Shown: in pieces, positions 12,601-23,179 of the stretch
How positions within the stretch are numbered: the first letter of the stretch is position 1
Layout: every line of letters begins with the position of its first letter
Assembly: GCA_037903355.1 (NCBI GenBank)
Contig: JBAJFE010000038.1
Location: 868,001 to 932,000 of the forward strand
Direction: 5' to 3'
Source of the DNA: Trichuris trichiura
Taxonomy: Eukaryota > Nematoda > Enoplea > Trichinellida > Trichuridae
Length of the DNA stretch: 64,000 bases
Made by a program: the position numbers and the translations under genes
The notes under the pieces: generated by a model
What the model was told of the DNA's origin: nothing
Seen by the model: the letters and a program-made list of their open reading frames with translations, nothing else
The model's database searches: none

Positions 12601-15600
12601 TTAAGCGGTAACTTAATCCTTACTTATTACTTGGCTAGTATGTCTAGTAACTCAGTCCTCAAGACGTTGGAAAATTTAATTCGACAAAACCAGCGGTGCT
12701 ACACGAAAGGCGTAATTTCAAGTGAATAAAAAAGAAATTTATGAGCGACTTAGGCTGCAAATTTAAAGGTACATGATGATGGCGAACGGTGTGCACTTGT
12801 CTTTTGGCATTAAACCGGAAGACCGTATATATGTGACGATGCCATTATATCACACCTCAGGTGGCATTATTGGCATGGGTCAGACGTTGGTGTGCGGTAA
12901 TACGTGCGTTTTGCGTCCTCGATTCTCAGCCAGCAATTTTTGGAGAGACTGTTCGCAGCACAACTGTACGGTATGATTATTTTAGTTTCTGCGCTCTCAC
13001 AACGTTTTATCATTCTACATTTTAATTGCTGGTTTTAGTAGATCTTCTACGGCTTTTCTCGTTTCCTGTCTGTGTTGGTACCTGTAATTAAACGAAACAA
13101 CTGTTCTGCCAACGGATTGATGAGTGATTATTGGGAGAATGTACAAAACCAATGCACTCAACTTAATTTCAGAGCTTTCGGAACGCTCTGAATTGAAGCA
13201 GAATGCATTGGTTCTGTGGAAATTTCCTAATAATCGCTCATCCATCCGTTGGTAGAGCAGTTGTTTCGTTTAATTACAGGTACCAACACAAACAGAAAAA
13301 CGGGGAAAGCCGTAGAAGGTCTACCAGAACCATGAAACACTATCCCGTTGAGAAGCACCCTATGTTCAATTTTAATTGTCGAAAGTAATGGCATGTTGCG
13401 AATAGGAATGTTGTTCTATAAATCAATAATTCGTTGCGCTTGGTTCAGGTAGCATTGTATATTGGCGAAATTTGTCGTTACTTATTGTCACAACCACCAA
13501 GTGACATGGACAGAAAACATGGAATACGTATGATGTACGGAAATGGTTTACGACCTCAAATTTGGGAGGCATTTGTTCAACGCTTTGGCATAAAACAAAT
13601 CTGCGAACTGTATGGTTCTACAGAGGGTAACACCAGTATTTGTAAGCCACCATCTTGTGCCTTAAATGTGGTTTTGGGCAGTATTTCTTATAGTGAATAT
13701 GGACAACAAAGTGGGTGCTTGTGGCTTCCTGACAATTTATCGATTTTTGTCCCCATTGTACCCTATCGGGCTTGTGAAAGTCGACGAGCGCACCGGGAAA
13801 TTGATACGTAATAAGGATGGCTTATGCATAAGATGTGTGCCCGGTGAGTCTGGCGAACTCGTGGGTGTCGTAGTTAGAGGGAATCCGGTCAAGGATTTTT
13901 GTGGTTATTTGTCTGAAACTGATACCAAGCGGAAGCTAGAGCGTAATGTCTTTCGCCTCAACGACATTGCTTTCCGCTCGGGAGACATTCTGCACATGGA
14001 CGAATATGGATATTTGTACTTTAAAGACCGTACTGGCGACACCTTCCGTTGGAAGGGTGAAAATGTATCAACGAGCGAAGTGGAAGGCCTGATTCAGCGC
14101 GTTGCTGGACTTGCGGATGCTGCTGTTTACGGTGTTAAAGTGCCAGGCGCGTTTAATAAATGCACGATTTGTCTATAGCTGTTTCATCTAATTTGATTTC
14201 AGACATCGAAGGTCGGGCGGGAATGGCTAGCATTGTGGACGAAAAAGGCACCCTTGATTTATCAAAATTACTGTCAGAATTGAGCAGTTTGCTACCAAAA
14301 TACGCCATTCCAATCTTCATCAGGCTCTGTCGTAAAGTGAATCTCACTGGTAGGTACTAATCGTCGAACAACGCTTTGTTTACTTCATTTCGATATAGTG
14401 TTCCGAATGGATAGTTCGTTTAACGTGAAGTCTTTAATGAGTAACAAATACGTATCAACATATTATACTGTCTTCAACTTGCTGCTAGGCGTTTGTTCAG
14501 TGCCACTCAGAAAATCAAAAAATTTACAATTAAAGCCACGTGATCTTTTGTTCAATGAAAAGTGTTCTGTTTTTTAGCTTCGCATAATATTCTTCATAGA
14601 AAAGCCGTGGATCGCATTACTGATTGAATACTTTGTATCATTAATTAAAGCTTATTAATTTATATTGGGGATCTTTCACGGCTTTTCCCGTTCTTTGGAA
14701 TGTAGTATCCGTAATTAAACGAAGCAAATGCTCTATCAAATGCATGAGCGGTTTCTTACGTAAAGATAAGGTAGAGAGGGTACTAACACTTAATGAAAGC
14801 TTTCGGAACGTTCTACTTCAGTCATCATCGAGATGGGGAGAGTACATGTTTGCTCCAATGTGATATCATATGGATAAAGGTAGGAGTCAGGTTGGCAGGG
14901 CGCAGCACTTGATTTTACTAAGGCGCCCAGTAAAAGTGCTTTTGCTTAACGAAAACAAGTTTTGCGCCCTGCCAACCTGACTTTTAGCTTTGTCACATAC
15001 GCCTATATAGTCCCACGTTGTAGTAAACACCTTCCCTCCCCATCTCGCTTACGATGGAAGTAGAGCGTTCTGAAAGTTCTAGTCAAATGTAATTACCCTA
15101 CTTTACGTAATAAATCGCTCATGCATTTAGTAGACCATTTGCTTCGTCTAATTACAGATACTACGTTGCAAAAAACGGGAAAAGACCGTGAATGATCCTC
15201 GGTGAAAACCATTTATCCCGTCTCAAAATATCCGTCTTTCAGACATTGGTTGTTAAAGTATTTACACTTTTTTCAGTTCCAGTGTTTTATTGACGCATTT
15301 GTTTTTAAACTCTCCAGAGCTACCGGAGACTGGCGCGCTCCGTTTTCAACGATAACATTTACAGGACCTGTATCCGGTCTGCACGGAAGTTCCGTGATTC
15401 TTAGCGTTGAAAGCGGAGCGCGCCAGGCTCCGAAATCTCAGAGGAGTTGTGGGCAAACTTAAAAATAAACGATTTGTATCTTTTCTGTAACAATAAACAT
15501 TCTTGAAATTTCAAAATGCCGTTACAAAATTTGTCATTTTCGGTTACGCATTTGTTCGTTAAAAAGGGCTAGAATGCCTCTAAAGGGAGTAAACTCTCAC

Positions 15601-16747
15601 TTGATTTTATCGCGTTAGTTGGCTATGAAAGTGGCTACCGTGACCATTTTCATTTGACATGGCCTACTAGTTTCGTTCTCGGAGTGTAAATTTAAGCAAT
15701 AGAATCTGATAGCGGTGTATAAATCAGCACGTTCTCGTAGGAGGATAATTTCAAAGCCAATTTAAAGAGGATTTATTCAGTGCAGTGTGTAGAAATATCA
15801 GACATTTATTGTTGAAGGAGGATGATTTCCTGATGACCTATGACTATATTTGGCGGTTGTATTCTGGATATGTATGCCAGATTATTAAAACGACAAAGTG
15901 ATTACAGATTGACAGAGTATGCTAAGGATATTAAGTTTAAACAATCGTAGTTTGTTCAGGAAGCATCATGGAAAAATAGTGACTTATTATCGTTGCAAAC
16001 TTTTGAATTATTACCTGTAAGTGTCTCTGACGCCGAGATAATCTACACACAAGAGCATCGTTTCATTATGTCATTTTTTACTTTACAAGAGACTGAGCAG
16101 TTCACTTACAACCTTGACGAGGTTGCCCAGCTAGGTGAGATATGAGTATGAATACGGTGGATCAGTGAAAAGGTTGTCTTTTATGTGTAACCTCTGTCTC
16201 ACATCAGCGTTAGGCTGCTACTTTGTTGAAGGCTTGTTATTTTACTGCCTCGTAATACTGGCCTAAGAGAATCTTTTTGTGGCAATCTCAAAGGGTTTCC
16301 GCGAAGTGCAAGAGTTTCATTAATTTACGTGAAGTGCTTTATTATTGATATTCCTGTTTTCTAAAGCACATTAAGCATTTAAATTACTGAAAGTGTTTAT
16401 ATATCAAGTATCTTCTAATAATTGCCACTACTCTAAACAATTTATCACTCCTTTGTAGAATAATTTTGTTATATAGATAGACAAGATGAATACGGAATTA
16501 AGGAATTGGGAAAACAAAAGCTCCGTTAGGTTGAACTGTTATGGAGAGCAGTTGATTTGAGCACTATTTAAAATTGTGCTTTTTAGGGACGCATAAGCTA
16601 ATAAAATCAAACCTCCAAGCGGATGGATATGACCGAGATAAATGCGGCGAGGACCCTTTGTTCTACTTGAACGTTGCAGCCGGCAAATATGAACCGCTGG
16701 ATAGCACAGCGTATAACGCCATTTTAGATGGTGCAGTTAGATTTTGA
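6679..16747 (+). CDS. Fatty-acid transport protein / very-long-chain acyl-CoA synthetase (SLC27A family)
   Basis: Nine exons: 6679-6839, 6896-7293, 7344-7505, 7557-7626, 12769-12970, 13449-13641, 13694-14146, 14203-14349 and 16587-16747. They sum to 1947 nt (648 aa), the normal family length. It activates long or very long fatty acids with CoA using ATP, coupled to uptake. An N-terminal hydrophobic anchor (about 5-35) is followed by RDIKGISVLAKVQ. Residues 247-256 (YTSGTTGMPK) are the AMP/P-loop motif; MPLYHTSGGIIG, ELYGSTEGN, GACGF and the FATP signature GDTFRWKGENVSTSEVEG (about 509-526) follow, with TGTHKLIK near the C-terminus. Intron 4 (5.1 kb) and intron 8 (2.2 kb) carry repeats. Intron 4 ends in AAG; intron 7 (14147-14202) begins with GC. 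The paralogue within SLC27A1-6 is not resolved. AATAAA at 17066 is a likely poly(A) signal. Confidence 0.93.
10660..10930. repeat. Family-B inverted-repeat element with hammerhead-like hairpins
   Basis: Two arms (about 10675-10770 and 10838-10920) are inverted copies around an AT-rich spacer of some 70 nt. Each arm contains the pair cggagctt/aagctccg near its end and an RNA-like motif: on the + strand CTGAGGA (10839-10845), stem GGGTC (10847-10851) with GGCCT (10858-10862), then GAAA (10863-10866); the mirror copy spans 10738-10765 on the - strand. The same family recurs at 53612-53795. It lies in intron 4 of the SLC27A gene. Confidence 0.65.
10967..11420 (+). repeat. Three diverged tandem repeats, about 167-180 bp each
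   Basis: Units begin near 10970, 11138 and 11318 with attc(t/g)c...agtttctgta, continue with cctaa...aaac...ctgag and end with ttttcctacg-aaa. The units are clearly related but diverged. A minus-strand open frame across two units repeats related peptide phrases (SLQKLLAN and GLQKL), which reflects the repeat and not a gene. Located in intron 4 of the SLC27A gene. Confidence 0.6.
13029..13368. mobile_element. Family-A short PLE-like head-to-head element, 10-bp TSD
   Basis: The element is a palindromic dimer: each arm has the order hammerhead-like 3' half (cgttccgaaagct), catccgttggtagagcag, tgtttcgtttaattac, caacaca, acgg-gaaagccgtagaa. The right arm carries an extra tail of about 40 nt (cccgttgagaagcaccctat). 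The flanks attttaattg at 13019-13028 and 13369-13378 form a 10-bp target-site duplication. The tail and the ccatccgttggtag block also form the outer ends of the PLE at 26679-29891. It sits inside intron 5 of the SLC27A gene. Confidence 0.75.
14670..15275. mobile_element. Large family-A palindromic element in SLC27A intron 8
   Basis: Inverted arms (about 14670-14905 and 14975-15205) share acggcttttcccg, taattaaacgaagcaaatg, gcatgagcg and the block ttctacttc/gaagtagagcgttc. The centre holds a second perfect inverted pair, gtcaggttggcagggcgc (from about 14888) and gcgccctgccaacctgac. The motif at 15048-15075 (+) is a decayed hammerhead-like core (CTTACGA, stem, GAAA). The tail atcccgtctcaaaatatccg after the right arm resembles the family-A tail. 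A target duplication is uncertain (attgg on both sides). Confidence 0.6.
15311..15560 (+). repeat. Repeat with inverted pair ggcgcgctccgttttcaacg, related to 22600-22800
   Basis: ggcgcgctccgttttcaacg near 15331 pairs with cgttgaaagcggagcgcgcc near 15404. The downstream part (aataaacat, gaaatttcaaaa-gccgtta, gtcattttc) is shared with 22745-22795, as is the tccgttttcaacgat core. It is therefore a dispersed repeat of unknown class, ending in an AATAAA-bearing tail. The 86-codon open frame here follows from the repeat and is not a supported gene. Confidence 0.5.
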
Positions 16748-16765
16748 TTTTCTATCGCTTTTAAA

Positions 16766-17016
16766 ATGACCGTTGCTTACCGTCTACCCGCTGAATCACT
16801 TGCTCATGGTTTTTGCCTTGCTGTTTTGCTATCGTTGGATTTTTTTGTTCTTTTTTCGTTCGAAGCCTCCACTCGTGGATTTGAAGTGTCCTTATCTCCG
16901 CATTATTCAGTCAGAGAAGTTAGGTGTGGACATGGATTTGCCGCATCATCAAGCGTTTTGGTTTACGATGATGTCTACTGTTCTAGTAAGGTTGCCCTGA
17001 GGATGACAGGTGGTTA
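16766..17016 (+). other. Open frame with hydrophobic start just after the SLC27A stop
   Basis: Nineteen bases after the SLC27A stop, an open frame running from about 16773 to a gtaagg donor-like site near 16984 encodes a hydrophobic start (MVFALLFCYRWIFLFFF) then a polar segment ending HHQAFWFTMMSTVL. A different frame from 16990 reads PEDDRWLKFFISNA and stops. It could be a small membrane protein exon with a frameshift, or simply SLC27A 3' UTR before AATAAA at 17066. I recognise no family. Confidence 0.2.
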
Positions 17017-17065
17017 AAATTTTTCATTAGCAATGCTTAAATGACACTGTTCGCCATGCTGGGCA

Positions 17066-17071
17066 AATAAA
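17066..17071 (+). promoter_or_regulatory. Probable poly(A) signal of the SLC27A gene
   Basis: AATAAA 319 nt after the stop codon, followed by a GT/T-rich stretch. It is the first canonical signal downstream. Confidence 0.5.
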
Positions 17072-18371
17072 GTTTATTTTCAAAAACAACTACGACCATG
17101 TTGTCTGCTTCCATGCTGGCACAACGTAATTTGATCGCTGACGCAGTGAAAAAGAGAGTCCTGAAAGCTCTGGTAACGTTCAATGAAATTCACTGAGATT
17201 TTAATTTCTGCTCATCAGCCAGGAGGAATGTTGTTCATGTAGAATTAAGGCGCTCTCCTGTTGAGTGAGAGCGATCGATGTGAAATAAAGCCTTTACGCA
17301 ACCCTGCTAATAAAGCACGTGGCTCTCGATGCTAACTCTGTCCTTTTGTTAATCTATCTGACTTTTTCAAAAGTCCTTTTCAATACGCTGACGACGTGGC
17401 AAGGTCAGTCCTGAAACGTGTGCGTTCAATTAAACGTGTATGGTTCACCACATATGGGCTGCTTTCATTAAATAGAACACGGTAAGTTTAAAAGACGTTG
17501 AAATCAGTGAAGGAGGCTACGTTGTCAAAGCTAATAAGCCAGCCATATTTTTCTACAACAAGAAAATTCGTTTCTGCTGGCAAAAAGAATTGATTTCATA
17601 AGTAAAAGTTGCATTATGAACCTGTTTGCAGCCAAATAGTTTGGACGCTATAAATTGTTTTCTAAATTTTCTTCTGTTAAAACATTCAAAATAGAAGATA
17701 TACTATTTCTTTGATAAACTGAGGGAATTAGCCCTCGTTATTCGCCCTTACTTTTCAGAACCAAACGAGTATTGTATTTTATGTTACGTTATTTTACCAG
17801 TGCATGTTATCATCAAAGGTTCATTTGATTTATGATTTTGCAGTACTAAGGTTCCAAAAATTATTAACTAGCTAGTTTCACATTAGTGAAGCTTTTGCGT
17901 TAACTAATGTAACCATTGTTGTGCCTTGTACATGATTATGGTGGCATACGGTGACTCGCTGGTAAATCAGTCTGACCTACTTTGCTCAGAATACTGCATA
18001 TTTGGCAGCGGGAGTGAGATATCGACTTGCGGATTTATTGTCAATCTAAAATCACCACAAATCCTGATCTTTCCTGAGGCGTTCACCAAGCAAATGATCC
18101 ATGTGTCTGGCTGCTGACAGAAGGGGTGCTCCGACGCAGCCATTTAAGCTTTGAGAACGTAATGTTTTCGACCTGAAAGCTCCGGCAGTAAACGTTTTAA
18201 ATGTTACAACGGGGCTTTTTTCGTAACGGTCGCATATACATCACGAGACGTGCATTAGCCACTTATCTCTCAAAACCTGTGTGAGTTTTGTAAGCTGCGA
18301 GCAATACCATTTTGTGGTGACTTGCTGGCCGATTTAGAGAGGTCATGGTGCATTATTCTTTCTTGGTTCTT
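17072..18371. other. Intergenic, no gene seen
   Basis: AT-rich sequence with only short open frames. gacctgaaagctccgg near 18171 resembles the 3' half of the PLE-type hammerhead-like motif and may be an old element end. Confidence 0.4.
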
Positions 18372-18871
18372 CTATACACAGAGGACCATTTTTTCACTAT
18401 CATGTTGTCTTGTCAATAGGTTCAGTTCCTTGACCACTGACTTACATTTTGGAATGTTGTTACGGATCCATTTCTTTGTTCCCCTTAACAAGCTTCTGCG
18501 CAGTGCTCTTCCTTTTTTGCTTAGGCGGCAACAAAAAGCAAAGGTAACAATTCCGCACTGCGGAGTAAGACAGGAAACCGCATTGATTTTTCGCACTTTT
18601 TTGGTTTTCCTATCACTGTTTGCATGTATGTCGTGTACAACAAGTGCCACCGCATGTTATCATGTTGCGACGACACGATTTTCTTCAAACAGTGTGTGCA
18701 AACTTCATTTTCTTTGGGCGGCTTTGACCTTGGTATCACTTCCCCAGCAGAAACCCCTGCGCTACTTTCAGCACATGGCCGCAGACGTAACCGCATCATA
18801 GTCATTATCATCATAAGTGTAGCAGAAAATTTTTGTAGCTTTCGCTCATGTTTTTCCTGAGTCGAAAACAA
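18372..18871 (-). CDS. Possible zinc-ribbon protein (two exons)
   Basis: Two overlapping minus-strand open frames join if a 42-nt GT-AG intron (about 18608-18649) is removed. The joined frame has VCTHCLKKIVSS, then about 20 basic residues, then SCLTPQCGIVTFAF, that is Cys-X2-Cys ... Cys-X4-Cys, a zinc-ribbon-like spacing, followed by a Lys/Arg-rich tail ending QHDSEKMVLCV. A tcgactcag acceptor precedes the frame near 18861, which could be cis or trans. The layout resembles small RNA-binding zinc-ribbon proteins, but no family is recognised. The 159-codon plus-strand frame over the same bases looks less natural. Confidence 0.35.
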
Positions 18872-21363
18872 AGAGGAACGTCTGGACGAACAAAACTAGT
18901 TGTGACTTTCTGCAATCTTGAACCAGATATTTAGCAGAATGCACCTAGCTGCTAATGACTAAGTGATTGCGCCGAAATTCAGCTTTTCGAAGCTCAAGCT
19001 TAAAGTAGAGAACATACGCATACTATCTTATATGTCCAGTTTCTTTTAGCACGTCAGAATGGTTTCATTCCTTTTTGTACTGGCTCTAGCCTTTGAACGC
19101 GTAGCATTTAGTAAAAGATGCGTAAATTTTCATGGTAGATTCTACATGTACGGTGGTAAAACGTTATTAACCAATTTCTACCCAGTTTTTTAATAATATT
19201 TATTCCGTAGCTTTCAGATCTAAGCTTGAGTCGTCATATGACGGAATGAGCATTATCTAAAAATTGGCTACGGGTAGTTGCCGTAAACATAAAATCTACC
19301 TTGGTTCTGGCCTGTTTAAAAAAGCATCAGTATCGAGTTTCAATGCACGAGAGACTGTAAAAGTCTAAGCTTTCACTTGCTGGAAAGTGTGTCCTACTTT
19401 AAATGATAGCATTTTAAGCAACGTTACATCCACAATATGGGACGTAGATATAACCTTGTCGCATTAATGCGATTAGACTTCATTCTCGTAACAGAACGCA
19501 CATTTAACAACTGATCTTTTTCTTTAAACAAACTTTGTCATGGAACGAATGCAACTCTTAAAATTTTGTGGAGGCAGCTTAAGTGCCTCATTTAGTAAGA
19601 ATTAAGTCGTGACTGCTGGTTTAGTGACGTCGTGTAGCATTAACATAACCTACTGCCCTTCTTTTTCCTCCTGCCGCATTGCAGTTTCTGGAAATGTTGT
19701 CGTATATTGGCATCCACTTTTCATGAGAAGGTCACAGCTCAGGGAAGCGGTTTATATTTTTTTAAAAATATATGCAGATAGTGCAACTGTCCAGAACGGT
19801 TTCTGACAAATTTTACCTTTCAAGTTGGGCCTGCGAATTACACCTGTACTGGTTGACTCTAAGCCTGTCTGTGACTTCTTATGTTGTCACAGTGTAGTTT
19901 TCGTCGAGCTCTACATCACTGGCCTTCTCTGGGCGACCTGACCTTGGTCGCTATTCAACATCAAAACCACCGGCCCAGAACTGCATGTGCTACTTTTCAT
20001 GCCTTCAACAGTGCAATTACCTAAGTCAACTTTTTGTAAAGTACTTTTGATTTCGACAGCCTTTTTAATTACAACCACACGGTGCCGCCATGAAAATAGG
20101 TTCCTTTGTGTTGTTCCAAAAAGAGAGAAGTTCATTCACCTGCGCACACAAAAGTGCAAATATTTCTCTTGAATGCACGATTCCATTAACGTGACCTTGC
20201 TAGACTAGTGATGTTCACACGGTGAAAGGAGAAAAGGACACGCAATCGTCAATAAGACCATCCGCGAAACTAGCTATATGGGCTTGTGCATTTCATTATC
20301 AATGGATTTTACTCTCCTTTCTTTAATTCTGCCAGAGTTATATAATTTCATAAGTTCTAAGCAACGATAAAACAATGCGCTTGTGACAACAAAGGCTGAA
20401 CTGCATCTAATGGTTATCAGCTTACAGCAAAGTTCATACTGTCTGCGAACCCTTATGATGCTATCGTTAGCAATTGTGTGAACAATGCTTACGCAGTTGA
20501 CGGACATAATTTTCACGATCTGAAATGTCTGGGAATTTTCGGCCTAAGATTTAGCTTAAGTTGTATTTTCTATTTTTGTCTGTTACTAATTTACATTTAT
20601 CCCTTTTAACAGTTATCTTCTCTAAATTTTCTAACCTGAATACTCCGCACTAAAGTCAGAGTCAATCCAAGCAGCATTGAGGAAACTGACATTAGGAACT
20701 GAATAGCCTTAGAACGTCTGTCAGAATGCTGCCCACAACGGTTCCATTCCGTGCATTTCTTCAAACATTCAAGCCAATGCTAATAATTTAACCGTTCAAT
20801 GTAGTCGCTTCAGGTCAGAACTAAGTTTTAGACGTACTGGCAAGCGAAAGAGTTTCCCTTCTGTTGAGCATTTCGTGTGTAAGCATTCTGACTTGTTTTC
20901 GCAGCTGTGCGGTATAGTGTTCTCTTAGAAGCATTTAAATATTTTTCTTCTCTGACATGTAAACTATATATTGGAAGATACGTTTCTCCATTTAAACTTG
21001 CCATAAATGCTTTTTATCCAAAGAAAACCAAAATAATGATTAGTGTTACGGCGCTACATGCACTTTCGTCTTTTTGTCATTTCTCTTTGTAAAACTACTG
21101 TATTTTTTCACCGTGCTCAGACAAGTTGGGTGAGGATAAATTATTACTAGAGGCTTTGTTTTATTATTACTAATGCGCCGCGAAATTAGTAACTTAATGG
21201 TGCAACATCCTGTGAAAAAAATTGGGAAGCCTTAATTTAAGTCTAACAGAAAGGGGTTCTTTGTAATCTGATCTAAACATGAAGTCTTTTTTAGGAGTGT
21301 AGGTAATGCCATAATAGGTCTAACGAAGTAGAACATATACTGGGACGTTACTAAGTAGTGTTT
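18872..21363. other. Intergenic, no gene seen
   Basis: AT-rich, with only short unsupported open frames on both strands. Confidence 0.4.
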
Positions 21364-21940
21364 CGGGTCTCGTCCGAAATCAGCCCGCCGTCGGCATTGG
21401 CGGCAACATCACACGGTAATACGCTGCGATAATACGGATAAGCCGCGCAACGGGTGTGACGGTACTCCCTGTGCCAGCAATGCGTGCGCAGCGGTTTAAT
21501 CCCTCACCTTCACTGTTTCGCAAGGGTCAGTAACCGAATCGGTGACACTTGCAACCGTTACTCAATTGCACAGCTATACAATTCGTGCACAGGTAATTCG
21601 CGGGTCAATAACACCCTCTCTGCGTGTGCCGCTGCCGCTCCATTGTGTTACCTACCCATTCTAGGAATGCACGCGCAGCTGTTTCATCCCTCACCAGCAC
21701 TATTTCGCAAGGGTAAGTAGCTGCATAAGTGACATGGAAACGCAATCCGCAGGTCACTGACCGGTCAAACTGCAGGTGGCACTAACCGTCCTTTGTCTCC
21801 TCGTTCAACTTGCGCGGCACGTGTTCTTCAACCCACAGTATACCGTCACACCCGTTGCGCGGCTTATCCGTATTATCGCAGCGTATTACCGTGTGATGTT
21901 GCCGCCAATGCCGGCGGCGGGCTGATTTCGGACGAGATCC
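21364..21940. mobile_element. Inverted-repeat (MITE-like) DNA element, about 0.58 kb
   Basis: Arms 21364-21464 and 21841-21940 are near-perfect inverted copies of about 100 bp (outer ends gggtctcgtccgaaatc and gatttcggacgagatcc). gtgttt sits immediately outside both ends, a possible 6-bp target-site duplication. Inside are two diverged copies of a block (ccctcac-t-cac-tttcgcaagggt, near 21502 and 21688). The element is clearly more GC-rich than its surroundings. The phrase accggtcaaactgcaggtggca occurs at 21760 and again just outside the right end at 21950. No transposase is present, so the superfamily is unknown. Confidence 0.7.
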
Positions 21941-22383
21941 GTGTTTTGACCGGTCAAACTGCAGGTGGCAAACCATCAATCGTTCCCAGCGCTGCGTTGG
22001 TAGTACAAACGAACTGCAAACGATAGGGACATGTTTCAATGACCCATTTCTGTAGGTGCAATTTACTATGCAGTTTGTTTTAGCGTTTGTTGTGGTACTG
22101 AGCTTTTGAACACGACCTGAATCACTGATTTTCTAAAAGACAGTCGCCAATAACAGTTTATCTCTGGCGGTAGCGTCATTGGGTGGCACCATTTCCGGAT
22201 GCTATTTGTCCGGTTTAGCAGGCACTATCGCTAACATTTCACAAATCCAGTTTCTTTGAGCGCTGAAATGCGATCACCCGTTCCACTGGAGCTCACATCT
22301 CTGGCAAATGAGTAACTGTCTTACATATAAAAATATCTGACCTGTTCTAATTCTAAGAAAAGCGAAATCACCAAACCTGAGCG

Positions 22384-23179
22384 ATGGAACTGAAGTTCCT
22401 CATCCCTCTCTCTCTACTAACGCTGTTCCTTGTCTTCATCGAATCTCAGCAAGTTGAAGAAGGTGATGAAAATCTTTTCATTTTTTAAGCTTCCCCCTTG
22501 ATTGGACCGGCACTGTTTGAATTTTCACGTTTACTTATTATGGGAAAAATGCAAACCGTTAATTTATACATGCACGCCATTCTAACTCTTCAGGTACCTT
22601 CAAAGTCTATCGACTCCGTTTTCAACGATCACAATTCAGATCAGAGTTGTGGTCTGTGGAAACGGAGCGTGATATGTTTCAAAAGCTCCAAAAAATTTAG
22701 AATTGTACGTAATTATAAAAGAGCGGCCTGTAGCTTCCTGTAATAAATAAACATATGAGATTTCAAAACACCGTTAAGTCTTTCATTTTCAAGCACTGTC
22801 TGATTGTTGTAATAAGTTGTTGTATATTCGCTTCAGCTGCATGGCTTTAGGAGAGAATAGCTTACAGATTATTTGTTTGGAAACTAATATGAAATTGGCG
22901 ACATCATTTTAAGGAGCTTCTGGAGAAGTGAGTCCCACTACTTCACACATCAGGGTTAAAAGACGTCGCTGCGGATGTAGGAGTTGCTGCAGTTGTAGAA
23001 GCCGGGGATGTTGCGCAAGACGGCGACGTAGCCCTAGAAGCCCTAGAAGAAGCTGTGGATGCGGATGTAGCAGTTGTGGAACTGCTGCTTCAAGTCAGGC
23101 AAGTTATACACAACCAGCTACACAGAGTTATTCTTCCTATCCTGCTGCTCAATCGTCCGGTAGAAGCTGCTGTTGCTAA
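22384..23179 (+). CDS. Small secreted Cys/Arg-rich protein
   Basis: Exon 1 (22384-22462) encodes a clear signal peptide (MELKFLIPLSLLTLFLVFIE, then SQQ). Exon 2 (22914-23179) follows after an intron ending ttttaag; the phases match and the total is 345 nt (114 aa). The mature part starts with an acidic and Ser/Thr-rich stretch, then KRRR (a possible proprotein cleavage site), then dense Cys/Arg/Ser segments (CGCRSCCSC, GCCARRRR, SCGCGCSSCG), a Ser/Gln/Tyr-rich linker and a terminal CCC. About sixteen cysteines lie in roughly 80 residues. Low-complexity Cys-rich secreted proteins can serve in extracellular coats or as antimicrobial peptides; I cannot assign a role. A dispersed repeat sits in the intron. 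Confidence 0.6.
22595..22800 (+). repeat. Second copy of the 15.3 kb repeat, in the Cys/Arg-rich gene intron
   Basis: Shares tccgttttcaacgatcaca, an inverted ggaaacggagcg, aataaaca-at and gatttcaaaa-accgtta with 15311-15560. Arms are shorter and more diverged than at 15.3 kb. Confidence 0.45.

Larger units (their letters stand above)
7627..12768 (+). other. Intron 4 of the SLC27A gene (5.1 kb)
   Basis: It joins the YTSGTTG exon to the MPLYHTSGG exon with matching phase. It contains a family-B fold-back element (10660-10930) and a three-unit tandem repeat (10967-11420). Open frames at 8834-9238 (-) and 8946-9161 (+) overlap and match nothing I know. It is about 100 times longer than the typical 50-nt introns here, so repeat insertion probably expanded it. 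Confidence 0.75.

Noticed and set aside
18322..18801. Plus-strand 159-codon frame
   Set aside because: Composition is irregular (Cys/Phe/Leu/Arg mixture), and the opposite strand has a better zinc-ribbon-like candidate.
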